Assembly (NCBI GenBank): GCA_023386645.1
Contig: JAEWJI010000007.1
Location: 1-64,000, forward strand
Origin: Pseudomonadota bacterium
Lineage (GTDB): Bacteria > Pseudomonadota > Alphaproteobacteria > Caulobacterales > Caulobacteraceae
Reading direction: 5' to 3'
DNA length: 64,000 nt
Of this stretch, positions 8,174 through 17,095 are shown in pieces. A program made the translations under genes and the position numbers. Within the stretch, counting starts at the first letter, position 1. Every line of letters begins with the position of its first letter. Under the pieces are notes generated by a model. It was not told the DNA's origin. It saw only the letters and a program-made list of their open reading frames with translations, and did no database searches.

Positions 8174-9073
8174 ATGTCCAAGTTTTGGCGATCACTGACG
8201 CTGCGACCGGCCCCTCGGCCCGTGTCCAGAGCGTCTCGATTAGTCGCCGTCGTCGCATTCCTCGGCGCCGTCGTGGCGGCCGACGCTTGTGCGGCCCAGG
8301 CGCCGACGCCCGAGCTCTTTCATTACACATTCGATGAAAGCGGAGCGGTCGTCACCAATCGGGCGTCCAGTCCACCACCGGGCACAGGGGCGGCCGCGCT
8401 CGTGGGCGGGCTGACGCAGGGCGGGGCCATCACCGGAACCTACCTGTCGGCTGTCGTGGGAACTGGTGGTTCCTCTGATACCGACTACGTCAACACCGGC
8501 TGGGCCACGAGCCTTGCGGACTCCTGGACCATATCCTTCTTTTCGGATGACATTGATACGCCTTCGCTGACCTATGTGATGGGGGATGTTACCGCAGGCG
8601 AAATCCGCATCTTCACGAACGGTGTGGCGGGCTCCGGCAACTGGTTACTGCGCGGGACCACCATCACCGATACGGTTCTCATCGGGGGGGCGGTCCAGGC
8701 CACCACGATGAACACCTTCGTCTATGACGCGCCCGCCAATGAGGTTCGCGCCTATTTGAACGGGGTTTTGGTGAACACGGTCGCCCAAGGGGGGCCCGTC
8801 ACCGCGTTCGGCGTCGGGCCGTTCAAGGTGGCGGGATATGGTGCGAGCGCCGGCCTGAATGCTGGAGGCAAGGTGGGGGATGTCCGCATCTATTCGCGGG
8901 CGCTGTCTCCGGCCGAGATCACAGACATCTATGACGCGGCCTTCGTTCCGCCGCCGACCCCGCCGACGGTTCCGACGCTCGGGGAGACGGCTCTCATGCT
9001 GCTCGCCCTGATGCTTGGCGCCTTTGGGCTCATCTTGGCGCAGGCGCGGATTTCTCTGAGGGCTAGGGTCTAA
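8174..9073 (+). CDS. Secreted LamG-like protein with a degenerate IPTL-CTERM tail
   Basis: A 299-residue protein. A long N-region and hydrophobic signal segment end near CAAQ (about residue 43). The body is a single beta-rich concanavalin/LamG-like domain (HYTFDESG... VGDVRIYSRALSPAEITDIYD, a typical LamG ending). The C-terminus is PPTPPTVPTLGE, then a hydrophobic helix and a basic end. This resembles the IPTL-CTERM sorting signal but lacks the Trp of TEW. Such proteins are expected to be exported and anchored or processed at the C-terminus. The ATG at 8174 follows a GGGGAGG. Confidence 0.72.
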   Translation: MSKFWRSLTLRPAPRPVSRASRLVAVVAFLGAVVAADACAAQAPTPELFHYTFDESGAVVTNRASSPPPGTGAAALVGGLTQGGAITGTYLSAVVGTGGSSDTDYVNTGWATSLADSWTISFFSDDIDTPSLTYVMGDVTAGEIRIFTNGVAGSGNWLLRGTTITDTVLIGGAVQATTMNTFVYDAPANEVRAYLNGVLVNTVAQGGPVTAFGVGPFKVAGYGASAGLNAGGKVGDVRIYSRALSPAEITDIYDAAFVPPPTPPTVPTLGETALMLLALMLGAFGLILAQARISLRARV

Positions 9074-9079
9074 CTCCCG

Positions 9080-9655
9080 TTAGCCCCTCACCAGCCTCAG
9101 GAACTCCTCCCGCGTGCGGGCGTCGTCGCGCATCGTGCCGATCAGGTGGCTGGTCGACAGGCTGGCGCCCGGCGCGTTGACGCCGCGCAGGGTCATGCAG
9201 CTGTGCTCGGCCTCGATCACGACGCCGACCCCGTGGGGCCGCAGCACCTCGTGGACCGCGCGGGCGATCTCGGCGGTCATCTTCTCCTGGATCTGCAGCC
9301 GCCGGCCGAAGCCCTGCACCACCCGCGCCAGCTTGGAGATGCCCACCACCCGGCTGGTCGGCAGATAGCCGACGTGCGCCTTGCCCACGACTGGCAGCAT
9401 ATGGTGCTCGCAGAAGCTGACGAAGCGGATGTCCTTCAGGACGACCATCTCGTCATAGCCGCCGACCTCCTCGAAGGTCTTCTCCAGGTATTCCCTGGGA
9501 TCGACGTCGTAGCCGGCGAACAGCTCGCGATAGCTCCGCGCCACGCGGGCCGGGGTCTCCAGCAGGCCTTCACGATCGGGATCGTCCCCCGCCCATTTGA
9601 TCAGGGTCCGAACGGCGGCCTCGGCTGCGGCCTGCGAGATGGGGGCGTCGGTCAT
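9080..9655 (-). CDS. folE: GTP cyclohydrolase I
   Basis: A 191-residue cytosolic enzyme converting GTP to 7,8-dihydroneopterin triphosphate, the first step of folate/pterin synthesis. The zinc-binding SFCEHHMLP motif, the GKAHVGYLP stretch, the QIQEKMT helix and the C-terminal AEHSCMTLRGV Cys/His site are all present. Length is normal. The ATG at 9655 gives MTDAPISQAAAE; the frame continues open upstream but into the fliQ promoter. It is divergent from fliQ and separated from it by the CtrA-like box. Confidence 0.96.
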   Translation of the reverse strand: MTDAPISQAAAEAAVRTLIKWAGDDPDREGLLETPARVARSYRELFAGYDVDPREYLEKTFEEVGGYDEMVVLKDIRFVSFCEHHMLPVVGKAHVGYLPTSRVVGISKLARVVQGFGRRLQIQEKMTAEIARAVHEVLRPHGVGVVIEAEHSCMTLRGVNAPGASLSTSHLIGTMRDDARTREEFLRLVRG

Positions 9656-9718
9656 GGACGGTACATAGCTCACCCGGCGCGCCACGCCAGAGGGGCCAGC
9701 GCCACGCTCGACCCTCTG

Positions 9719-9735
9719 GTTACCGCCCATTAACC
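9719..9735 (+). promoter_or_regulatory. Putative CtrA box driving fliQ-fliR-flhB
   Basis: GTTA-N7-TTAACC, ending 41 bases before the fliQ ATG, the same distance as the flgB box. The sequence after it (ACGCACCCGGCATT) is almost identical to that after the flgB box. The left half is a two-base mismatch to TTAA. Confidence 0.55.
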
Positions 9736-9776
9736 ACGCACCCGGCATTCCTTGCCCAGTATCGGGAGTGTTCTTC

Positions 9777-10040
9777 ATGAACGGCGCGGAAGTGATGGAT
9801 GTGGGCCGCGACGCCCTGTGGCTGACCATCCAGCTGTGCGCGCCCGTGCTCATCGTCGGCCTGATCGTCGGCGTGGTCATCGGCCTGTTCCAGGCCCTGA
9901 CCCAGATCCAGGAGCAGACCCTGGTCTATGCGCCGAAAATCATCGCGATCTTCGTGTCCCTGCTGCTGTTCCTGCCGCTGATGGGGGCGCTGCTGGGCGG
10001 CTTCATGCAGCAGATCGCGGCCCGCATCGCGGGCATGTAG
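9777..10040 (+). CDS. fliQ: FliQ, flagellar export gate protein
   Basis: An 87-residue protein with two membrane helices joined by the conserved loop QALTQIQEQTLVYAPKI, which is diagnostic for FliQ. It joins FliP and FliR in the export gate. The ATG at 9777 has GGGAG eight bases upstream; a GTG at 9768 would add three residues. It starts the fliQ-fliR-flhB operon, 9 bases before fliR. Confidence 0.95.
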   Translation: MNGAEVMDVGRDALWLTIQLCAPVLIVGLIVGVVIGLFQALTQIQEQTLVYAPKIIAIFVSLLLFLPLMGALLGGFMQQIAARIAGM

Positions 10041-10049
10041 AGTCGAACG

Positions 10050-10820
10050 ATGGAGCCCTGGGCCACCGCCGATCAGGTCTGGGCCGGCGGGCTGATCTTC
10101 GCGCGTGTCGGCGCGATCCTGATGATGATCCCCGGCATCGGCGAGAGCTATGTGCCGCCCCGCATCCGCCTGTCGCTGGCCCTGGTGATCTCGCTGGCGC
10201 TCTGGCCCCTGGTCACCGGCTCGCTTCCGCCCCTGCCCGAGACCGTCGGCGGCATGGCCGGCTGGGTGCTGCGCGAGACGATCGTGGGCCTGGCCATCGG
10301 CGGCCTGCTGCGCAGCTTCATGACGGCCCTGGCCACCGCCGGCGAGATCGTGTCGCTCCAGACCACCCTCAGCTTCGCCCAGACGGCCAATCCGCTCCAG
10401 GCCCAGCCGGGAACCACGATCGCCGCCTTCCTGACCCTGTTCGGGGTGACCCTGCTGTTCGCCACCGACACCCACCACCTGTTCATCGCCGGCATCCTGG
10501 GCTCCTACCGCCTGATCGCCCCGGTCCAGCCGCTGGTCACCGGCGACTTTACAAGCCTGGCGATCCGCACCTTGGCGGACAGCTTCATGCTGGGGGTCCA
10601 GCTGTCGGCGCCGGTGATCGTCTTCGCTCTGGTGTTCAACCTGGCCTCGGGTCTGGTGGGCCGGGTCATGCCCCAGTTCCAGGTCTTCTTCGCCGCCGCC
10701 CCCCTGTCGGTGATCCTGGGCCTGTCGGTCTTCGCCTTGAGCCTCGGCGTGCTGGGCACGGTCTTCATCGACCGCTACCGCGCCCTGGCTGAGCGGTTCG
10801 TGGGAGGCGCCGGTGGCTGA
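10050..10820 (+). CDS. fliR: FliR, flagellar export gate protein
   Basis: A 256-residue polytopic membrane protein with typical FliR features: an N-terminal VGAILMMIPGIGE segment, the QTTLSFAQTANPL stretch that follows the GEIVS helix, and a C-terminal membrane region. FliR completes the FliPQR export channel. Its stop overlaps the flhB GTG start by eight bases, pointing to coupled translation. Confidence 0.96.
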   Translation: MEPWATADQVWAGGLIFARVGAILMMIPGIGESYVPPRIRLSLALVISLALWPLVTGSLPPLPETVGGMAGWVLRETIVGLAIGGLLRSFMTALATAGEIVSLQTTLSFAQTANPLQAQPGTTIAAFLTLFGVTLLFATDTHHLFIAGILGSYRLIAPVQPLVTGDFTSLAIRTLADSFMLGVQLSAPVIVFALVFNLASGLVGRVMPQFQVFFAAAPLSVILGLSVFALSLGVLGTVFIDRYRALAERFVGGAGG

Positions 10821-11886
10821 AGGCGCCGATCCCGAGTCCAAGACAGAAGAAGCGACCCCGCGAAAACTCGAGGAGGCGCGTCGCAAGGGCGATGTCGCTA
10901 AGTCCCAGGACGTCGGCTCCGCCCTCGCCCTGATGGGGGCCAGCGCGGTCATCCTGATGGGCGGGGGCCTGTTCGCGGGCCAGATGGCCGAGGCGCTCCT
11001 TCCCTTCATCGCCGCGCCCCACGCCATGCTGGGCGGCCTTCACGCCGGAGCGGGCGTCGAGATCGCCGGCCGCGCCCTCTGGGCCATCGCGCCCTTCCTC
11101 GGCGCCGTCATGCTGGCCACCATCATCGGCGGGGCGGGGGGGCACCTGGCCCAGTCCGGCCTGATCTTCACCGCCGAGAAGCTGAAGCCCAAGTGGGAGA
11201 CGCTGAATCCGCTCAACGGCTTCAAGCGCATCTTCGGCCCCGACGGCCTGGTTCAGTTCCTCAAGACCTTCCTGAAGCTGCTGGCCATCAGCGCCATCTG
11301 CTGGATGGTGCTGAAGCCCCACGCGCGCGAGCTCGAGAACATGGCGGCCATGAGCCCGGCCGGCATCCTGCCCCTGACGCGGGACCTGGTGATCGCGCTC
11401 ATGGCCTCGGCGCTGGTTTTCCTGGGCCTGACCGCCGGCGCGGATTTCATGTGGCAGAAGATGCGCTTCGCCAAGCGCATGCGGATGACCAAGGAGGAGC
11501 TCAAGGAGGACTACAAACAGTCCGAGGGCGACCCGCACATCAAGGCCAAGCTGAAGCAGATCCGCCACCAGCGCAGCCGCCAGCGGATGATGCAGAACGT
11601 GCCCAAGGCCACGGTGATCGTCACCAACCCGACCCACTATTCGGTCGCGCTGCGCTACGAACCCGACCAGGGCGACGGCGCCCCTGTGTGCGTCGCCAAG
11701 GGCGTGGACGCGCTCGCGCTCCGCATCCGCGAGGTGGCCCGCGACCACAAGGTGCCGATCGTCGAGAACGTGCCCCTGGCCCGCGCCCTCTACGCCGCCG
11801 TGGACGTGGACGAGACCATCCCGCGCGAGCACTTCGAGGCCGCCGCCAAGGTCATCGGCTTCGTGATGCAGAAGCGGCGGCGCTAG
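10813..11886 (+). CDS. flhB: FlhB, flagellar export switch protein
   Basis: A 357-residue protein starting at a GTG inside the fliR end. The N-terminal motif KTEEATPRKLEEARRKGDV is classic FlhB, followed by four membrane helices and a soluble C-terminal domain. The autocleavage site NPTH is intact at residues 272-275 (VTNPTHYSVALRY). FlhB switches export from rod/hook to filament substrates. It is last in the operon; the next gene is convergent, 6 bases away. Confidence 0.97.
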   Translation: MAEGADPESKTEEATPRKLEEARRKGDVAKSQDVGSALALMGASAVILMGGGLFAGQMAEALLPFIAAPHAMLGGLHAGAGVEIAGRALWAIAPFLGAVMLATIIGGAGGHLAQSGLIFTAEKLKPKWETLNPLNGFKRIFGPDGLVQFLKTFLKLLAISAICWMVLKPHARELENMAAMSPAGILPLTRDLVIALMASALVFLGLTAGADFMWQKMRFAKRMRMTKEELKEDYKQSEGDPHIKAKLKQIRHQRSRQRMMQNVPKATVIVTNPTHYSVALRYEPDQGDGAPVCVAKGVDALALRIREVARDHKVPIVENVPLARALYAAVDVDETIPREHFEAAAKVIGFVMQKRRR

Positions 11887-11892
11887 GCGTCG

Positions 11893-12411
11893 TCAGGCGC
11901 CCGCCTTCGCCTCCGCGATCCACGCGTTCAGCCGCTGGACCATCGGCTCATAGGGAAACTCGCCCATCTGGCCGTAGTGCTGGTCGTCGATCCGCCACTG
12001 GCCGTTCTCCAGGACCAGGTTGTAGGTCTTGTGATGGACCGCGTTGCCGGGCTCGGCGAAACCCTGGACCACGGCCACATCGGCCCTGTCGGGCCCCGTG
12101 GAGGTCGCGGTCGCCGACTGCAGCACCGGTGTGCCGTCCTGGCAGTCGCAGATCGGATCGGCCTCGAAGAAGCCCATGTCGCCCTCGGCCGTCAGCCGCT
12201 CGCTCTCCGCCAGCAGGGCCGCCGTCCGCGCCGACCAGATCTCGGCCGGTCGGTCGCCGGGGCCATACAGCGACCGGACGAAGGCCTCGGCCGCCTGGGT
12301 CTCCTGCGCTGGCTGCGCGGCCGTCGCTTCCGCGGCTTTCGCCGGCTCGTCGGACGGAGAACAACCGGCCAGCGCCAGAAACGCGGCAGTGAACATCACG
12401 GACAGGCGCAT
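11893..12411 (-). CDS. Lipoprotein, DUF3828-like
   Basis: A 172-residue protein with a lipoprotein signal peptide (lipobox LAGC, Cys at about residue 17), an Ala/Glu-rich linker, and a compact domain containing AFVRSLYG, a short CDC motif and VLENGQWRIDDQHY. This matches the pattern of DUF3828-type periplasmic proteins of unknown function. The ATG at 12411 begins the signal peptide; the very long frame upstream is the antisense of cckA. It is convergent with flhB and divergent from cckA. Confidence 0.7.
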   Translation of the reverse strand: MRLSVMFTAAFLALAGCSPSDEPAKAAEATAAQPAQETQAAEAFVRSLYGPGDRPAEIWSARTAALLAESERLTAEGDMGFFEADPICDCQDGTPVLQSATATSTGPDRADVAVVQGFAEPGNAVHHKTYNLVLENGQWRIDDQHYGQMGEFPYEPMVQRLNAWIAEAKAGA

Positions 12412-12540
12412 GATCTTTCCCCAAAGATGGCCGCCCATGACGGGCGCCGACGCGGCTCCGCTACGCTCACACGACAGGCGCGCCCCCGCAATCGCAGAAA
12501 GAATTCGACAGCGAACCGCGTATGATCGGGGCTCTGATTC

Positions 12541-14601
12541 GTGCGAGGCCTCATGCGCGCCGCAGCCCGCCGCCTGCCCTTCGACCCTATGTTCCTCGTC
12601 ATGGCCCTGGGCTGCGTGACGGCGGTGGGCGCGCTCGCCTATCCGGCTTTCCGCTCCGATCCGTGGAGCGCGCCGGGGCTGATCCTGATCTTCACCACCG
12701 CCGCCATCGCCCTGGTCGGCCTGTTCGCCTTCGGGCGGGTGGACGCACCGGCGCCCGCCGGCGACGTCCAGGTCGACATGCTGGACGCCATGAGCGAGCC
12801 GGCGGCGCTGATCCTCGGCTCCGGCCAGGTTCTCGCCTTCAACGCGGCCTGGGCCTCGGAGAACGGCTCGGCCACCACGCTTCCGCGCGGCAAGTCGGCC
12901 CAGGCCCTCTACATGGCCTTCGCCCAGGCCCGGCGCGGCGAGCCCGGCCGCGCCATCGTCACCATTGGCGAACGCGAGCAGGAGGTGTCGATCGGGCAGG
13001 CGGGGCGGGGCCGCTTCCTCGTCCGGGCAGTGGTCGACGGGGCCGCGCCGGTGCTGGTCTCGGGCGAGCCGCGTCGCGCCCAGGCCTCCACGGGCGACGC
13101 CCGGGCCATGGCGGCCGGCGCCCCCTTTGGCTCGGCGGTGATCGGCGGCGACGACATCTTCTCCGGCAGGGCCGAGGAAGCCAATCCGGCGCTCCAGGTC
13201 CTGACGGGCCCGGCGGCCGCCCGCGACGCCGCCTTCGGCCACCTGTTCGAGCCGGCCGGGGTGACCGAGGCCCGGGCCCGCATGGCCGCCGGCTCCACCG
13301 GCCCGATCGAGCTGGTCGCCCGCGCCCACCCCGACCGGATGCTCCACCTCTATGTCGCGCCCGAAGGCGACAAGCGGCGCATCTGGCTGTTCGACGTCTC
13401 CCAGCAGAAGTCGATGGAGCTCCAGCTCTCCCAGGCCCAGAAGATGCAGGCGGTGGGCCAGCTGGCGGGCGGCGTGGCCCACGACTTCAACAACCTGCTG
13501 ACCGCCATCCAGCTGCAGCTGTCGGGCCTGCTCGAGCGCCATCCGGTCGGCGATCCCTCCTACGAGGGCTTGAACGAGATCCGCCAGACCGCCATCCGCG
13601 CCGCGGACCTGGTGCGCAAGCTGCTGGCCTTCTCGCGCAAGTCGACCGTGCGGCGCGAGCGGCTGGACCTCGGCGAACTGGTCGGGGAGTTCGCCGTCCT
13701 GCTTCGGCGGCTGCTGCGCGAGGACGTGCGGCTGGAGACCGACTACGGCCGCGACCTGCCGGTCGTCCTGGCCGACAAGAGCCAGCTCGAGACGGCGGTG
13801 ATGAATTTGGCCGTCAATGCGCGCGACGCCATGCGCGGGGTGGTCGAGCCCGGCGACGCGGTGGTCACCATCAAGACCCGCCGGCTGACCAGCGAGGACG
13901 CCCGCGCGCTCGGCTGGCGCGAGGCCCCCGAGGCGCCCGACGGCCTGGCCATGATCGAGGTCTCCGACACCGGTCCCGGCGTTCCGCCCGAGCTGCTGGA
14001 CAAGATATTCGAGCCCTTCTTCACCACCAAGGCGGTCAACGAGGGCACCGGCATGGGCCTGGCCACCGTCTACGGCATCGCGCAGCAGGCCGGGGGCCAT
14101 ATCGCGGTCGCCAATATCCCCGGCGCGGGGGCCGCCTTCCGCCTGTTCCTCCCGGCCGCCGGAGAGGCGGCGCTGGCCGAGGCCGCGCCGGTCGAGCCCA
14201 AGGTCGTCAAGGCCCCGCGCGACCTGGCCGGTTCGGGCCGAATCCTGTTCGTCGAGGACGAGGCCGCCGTGCGCGGCATCGCCGCCCGCCTGCTGCGCCA
14301 GCGCGGTTATGAAGTCATCGAGGCCGCCGACGGCGAGGAGGCCCTGGCCCTGGCCGAGGAGCACGCCGGCCAGATCGACATGCTGATCTCCGACGTCATC
14401 ATGCCGGGGCTGGACGGCCCGTCCCTGCTCAAGAAGGCCCGGCCCTACCTGGGCGACGCCCCGGTCATGTTCATCTCCGGCTACGCCGAGAGCGACTTCT
14501 CCGACCTCCTCCAGGACGAGGCCGGCGTCTCCTTCCTGCCCAAGCCGCTCGACATCAAGACCCTCGCCGAGCGCGTGAAAGCGGAGCTGCGGGCGGGGTA
14601 G
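12541..14601 (+). CDS. cckA: CckA, hybrid sensor histidine kinase of the cell-cycle phosphorelay
   Basis: A 686-residue protein. It has two N-terminal membrane helices (about residues 20-60), a PAS-type region (about 75-290), a DHp domain with phosphoacceptor His314 in AHDFNNLLTAI, a CATPase domain (NLAVNARDAM, DTGPGVP, GTGMGLATVYG) and a C-terminal receiver with Asp618 in LISDVIMPG. Size, layout and position after fliQ-fliR-flhB match Caulobacter CckA, a bifunctional kinase/phosphatase feeding ChpT, then CtrA and CpdR. The start is GTG 12541 or ATG 12553. ChpT and CtrA genes lie further along this window. Confidence 0.93.
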   Translation: MRGLMRAAARRLPFDPMFLVMALGCVTAVGALAYPAFRSDPWSAPGLILIFTTAAIALVGLFAFGRVDAPAPAGDVQVDMLDAMSEPAALILGSGQVLAFNAAWASENGSATTLPRGKSAQALYMAFAQARRGEPGRAIVTIGEREQEVSIGQAGRGRFLVRAVVDGAAPVLVSGEPRRAQASTGDARAMAAGAPFGSAVIGGDDIFSGRAEEANPALQVLTGPAAARDAAFGHLFEPAGVTEARARMAAGSTGPIELVARAHPDRMLHLYVAPEGDKRRIWLFDVSQQKSMELQLSQAQKMQAVGQLAGGVAHDFNNLLTAIQLQLSGLLERHPVGDPSYEGLNEIRQTAIRAADLVRKLLAFSRKSTVRRERLDLGELVGEFAVLLRRLLREDVRLETDYGRDLPVVLADKSQLETAVMNLAVNARDAMRGVVEPGDAVVTIKTRRLTSEDARALGWREAPEAPDGLAMIEVSDTGPGVPPELLDKIFEPFFTTKAVNEGTGMGLATVYGIAQQAGGHIAVANIPGAGAAFRLFLPAAGEAALAEAAPVEPKVVKAPRDLAGSGRILFVEDEAAVRGIAARLLRQRGYEVIEAADGEEALALAEEHAGQIDMLISDVIMPGLDGPSLLKKARPYLGDAPVMFISGYAESDFSDLLQDEAGVSFLPKPLDIKTLAERVKAELRAG

Positions 14602-14611
14602 GCTCCCAGTT

Positions 14612-14753
14612 TTTCCTCCCCACGCCTGCGATGGGGAGGGGGACCACGAAGTCGTGGAGGGGCTCGTGGGCCGCGAAGGACAGAACCCCTCCGTCTCGGC
14701 CGCTGACGCGTCCGATGCGCCTCCCCAATCGCTTCGCTCCTGGGGAGGAGAAG
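14612..14753. repeat. Composite palindromic repeat, family A, after cckA
   Basis: The left half is a CCTCCCCA...TGGGGAGG hairpin followed by GGGACCACGAAGTCGTGGAG. After a spacer, the right half has ACCCCTCCGTCTCG and a second CTCCCC...GGGGAG hairpin. It resembles a two-part element, with the same plan at 3671-3842. It starts 10 bases after the cckA stop and may end its transcript. Confidence 0.8.
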
Positions 14754-14826
14754 TCTTTCCGATATTTCACTTGCCGCCGTGCGGCCGCCGCCTTCCACTG
14801 CCGGCCGCATTTCGGGGAGCCCTTCC

Positions 14827-16653
14827 ATGATCAACCGTCGTCGCCTGCTCCAGTCCTCCGCCGCCGGCCTGGGGCTGGCCGCCGCGGGCGGGTCCGTCCT
14901 GGCCCAGGTCGCCGGCGGGGCCGCTGAACAGACGCCGCTGCGCGTCTGGATGGACCAGGCGTTCGAGCGCACCCTGGACCTCAGCCCCGAGACCGTCACC
15001 GCCCTGGGCCTCGACCGGGGCGCCCGCGCCGCCGCCAAGTCCCTGCTGACCGCGCCCACGCCCGAGAACGAGGAGAAGGGCCGGAGGCACTATCTCACCG
15101 GCCGGGCCGAACTGGCGGCCATGGACCGTTCGTCGATGACGGAGCGGGACCAGATCTATTACGACAGCATCGTCGCCAATATGGACGCGGTGATCGCGAC
15201 CTTCGACGTCCCCTATGGCCAGGGCGGCTGGCCCAACGTCTATCGCGTCAGCCAGCAGGACGGCGCCTATTCCAGCACCCCGGCCTTCCTGGCCAACCAG
15301 CACACGATCGAGACCGCCGCCGACGCCGACGCCTACGTCTCGCGGATCGCCGCCTTCGCCGACGTGCTGAACGCCGAGACCGACCGCCTGCGCGAGGAGC
15401 AGGCCCTGGGCGTCATCCCGCCGGACTTCGTGCTCGCCAAGGCCATTGCCCAGCAGGAGGGCATGGTCGCCATCCCGGCCGCCTCTTCGCCCATGGTCGA
15501 GGCCGTCGTCGGCCGCGCGGCCGCCAAGGGCCTGACCGGCGAGTGGGGCGCCCGGGTCGAACGCCTGCTGGCCGAGCGGGTCTATCCGGCCCTGTCGGCA
15601 CAGACCGAGGCCCTGAAGGCGGTCCAGCCGCGCGCTGGCCACGACGCCTCGGTCCGGCGCCTGCCCCGGGGCGAGGAGTACTACCGCAACAGCCTGCGCT
15701 TCATCACCACCACCGACCTCAGCCCCGACGAGATCCATCGCGTCGGCCGCGAGCAGATGGCCGAGCTGACCGCCCGGGCCGAGCCCCTGCTGGCCGCGCA
15801 AGGGATGACGCGGGGGTCCGTGGCCGAACGGATCGCGGCCATGGCGCGCGATCCGCGCCACATCGCCCCCAACACGGATGCGGCCAAGGACGCGCTGATC
15901 GGTCGTCTGAACGACCAGATGCAGGCCATGCAGTCGCGTCTGCCGAAAGCCTTCGGCCGGCTTCCGCGCGCCACGGCGGAGATCAAGCGGGTGCCGCCCT
16001 CGATCGAGCAGGGCGCGCCGCTGGGCTACTACAACTCCCCCAGCCTGGATGGGACGCGGCCTGGCATCTACTGGATCAACCTGAAGGACACGGCCGACTG
16101 GCCGGAATGGACCCTGCCGACCCTGACCTATCACGAGGCGTCGCCGGGCCATCACCTGCAGATCGCGCTCCAGCAGGAGAGCCCTTCGGCCCCCATGCTG
16201 ATGAACCTGCTGTTCTTCTCGGCCTTCTCCGAGGGCTGGGGTCTGTACGCCGAACAGCTGGCGGACGAGCTCGGCGCCTACGAGGACGATCCGGCCGGCC
16301 AGATCGGCTATCTGCAGTCGCTGATGTTCCGCTCGGCCCGCCTGGTGGTCGACACCGGCATCCACCACCTGGGCTGGAGCCGCGAGGACGGCATCCGCTA
16401 TATGGTCGAGAACTACGGCGACACCGAAGGCGGGGCGACGTCCGAGGTCGAGCGCTACTGCTCATGGCCGGGCCAGGCCTGCGCCTACAAGGTCGGCCAC
16501 AACGAGTGGATCCGCCTGCGCGAAAAGGCCCGCACCCAGCTGGGCGCCCGCTTCGACATCAAGGACTTTCACGACACCACCCTGGCGGTCGGCAGCGTGC
16601 CGCTGTCGGTCCTGGAGCGGGTGGTCGACGGCTGGATCGCGTCGAAGGCCTAG
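14827..16653 (+). CDS. Tat-exported DUF885 family protein (putative metallopeptidase)
   Basis: A 608-residue protein. The N-terminus MINRRRLLQSSAAGLGLAAAG is a twin-arginine-type signal. The C-terminal half carries HEASPGHHLQ, the HExxxGHH-like zinc site of DUF885, and ends with the family block WPGQACAYKVGH. DUF885 proteins are thought to be secreted peptidases or hydrolases; the substrate is unknown. A second DUF885 gene with a Sec signal lies at 21953-23737, so these are paralogues with different export routes. The ATG is fixed by the signal peptide. Confidence 0.85.
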   Translation: MINRRRLLQSSAAGLGLAAAGGSVLAQVAGGAAEQTPLRVWMDQAFERTLDLSPETVTALGLDRGARAAAKSLLTAPTPENEEKGRRHYLTGRAELAAMDRSSMTERDQIYYDSIVANMDAVIATFDVPYGQGGWPNVYRVSQQDGAYSSTPAFLANQHTIETAADADAYVSRIAAFADVLNAETDRLREEQALGVIPPDFVLAKAIAQQEGMVAIPAASSPMVEAVVGRAAAKGLTGEWGARVERLLAERVYPALSAQTEALKAVQPRAGHDASVRRLPRGEEYYRNSLRFITTTDLSPDEIHRVGREQMAELTARAEPLLAAQGMTRGSVAERIAAMARDPRHIAPNTDAAKDALIGRLNDQMQAMQSRLPKAFGRLPRATAEIKRVPPSIEQGAPLGYYNSPSLDGTRPGIYWINLKDTADWPEWTLPTLTYHEASPGHHLQIALQQESPSAPMLMNLLFFSAFSEGWGLYAEQLADELGAYEDDPAGQIGYLQSLMFRSARLVVDTGIHHLGWSREDGIRYMVENYGDTEGGATSEVERYCSWPGQACAYKVGHNEWIRLREKARTQLGARFDIKDFHDTTLAVGSVPLSVLERVVDGWIASKA

Positions 16654-16904
16654 TCGCGGTGGCGGCGCGGGCGGTGCTCGCGCCGGTCGTGCCGATGCCG
16701 CCTGTGGTCCCCGCACCGCTGGAGGGTCGCGCCCGAAGGCGTCGTGTACCAGCTGCAGTTGTCCAGCATGGCGTCGTACAGGGCGATGTCCGCCGCCAGT
16801 CCCAGCGCCTCCCAGAACACCGGGTCATGGGCGCAGGCCGAGGTCAGCAGACCCGCCGCGGCTACGGCGGCGGCGGATCGGGCGCGGGAGGCGGAGCGGG
16901 GCAT
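16650..16904 (-). CDS. Small lipoprotein with a His/Arg-rich tail
   Basis: An 84-residue frame. It has a basic N-region, a hydrophobic core and a lipobox LTSAC (Cys near residue 24). A short conserved-looking middle follows (DPVFWEALGLAADIALYDAM), with two further Cys, and the last 18 residues are almost only His, Arg, Asp and Glu. It overlaps the convergent DUF885 stop by four bases. The lipobox argues that the frame is real; function is unknown. The tail could bind metal, which is inference. Confidence 0.5.
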   Translation of the reverse strand: MPRSASRARSAAAVAAAGLLTSACAHDPVFWEALGLAADIALYDAMLDNCSWYTTPSGATLQRCGDHRRHRHDRREHRPRRHRD

Positions 16905-16965
16905 GAGGTCAGGATGGGCCTTGGCTGCCCGCTCGGCGACCGTCCAAAACTGATCGCCCCTGCCT

Positions 16966-17082
16966 CTCCGCTCATCCCCGCGAAGGCGGGGGCCCAGTCC
17001 TCTGAGTGACGGAGCCCGTGCCCGCCGATCCCACCCTTGAGGATGCAGCCCTGGGTCCCCGCCTTCGCGGGGATGAGCGGAT
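16966..17082. repeat. Inverted pair of repeat family B
   Basis: CTCATCCCCGCGAAGGCGGG at about 16971 and its reverse complement at about 17051-17082 (starting CTGGGTCCCCGCCTTC) face each other across roughly 50 bases. The same pair with the same spacing occurs at 59456-59574 inside the xylanase frame. Confidence 0.85.
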
Positions 17083-17095
17083 CCAGAAGCCGGGC

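Noticed and set aside
9080..9880. Longer start for folE at 9880
   Set aside because: The extra codons cover the fliQ promoter and first codons and have no GTP cyclohydrolase similarity.
11893..14364. Open frame of 823 codons antisense to cckA
   Set aside because: Only its last 172 codons (the lipoprotein) are real. The rest is Gln/His/Gly/Asp-rich antisense of cckA, typical of frames opposite genes in very GC-rich DNA.
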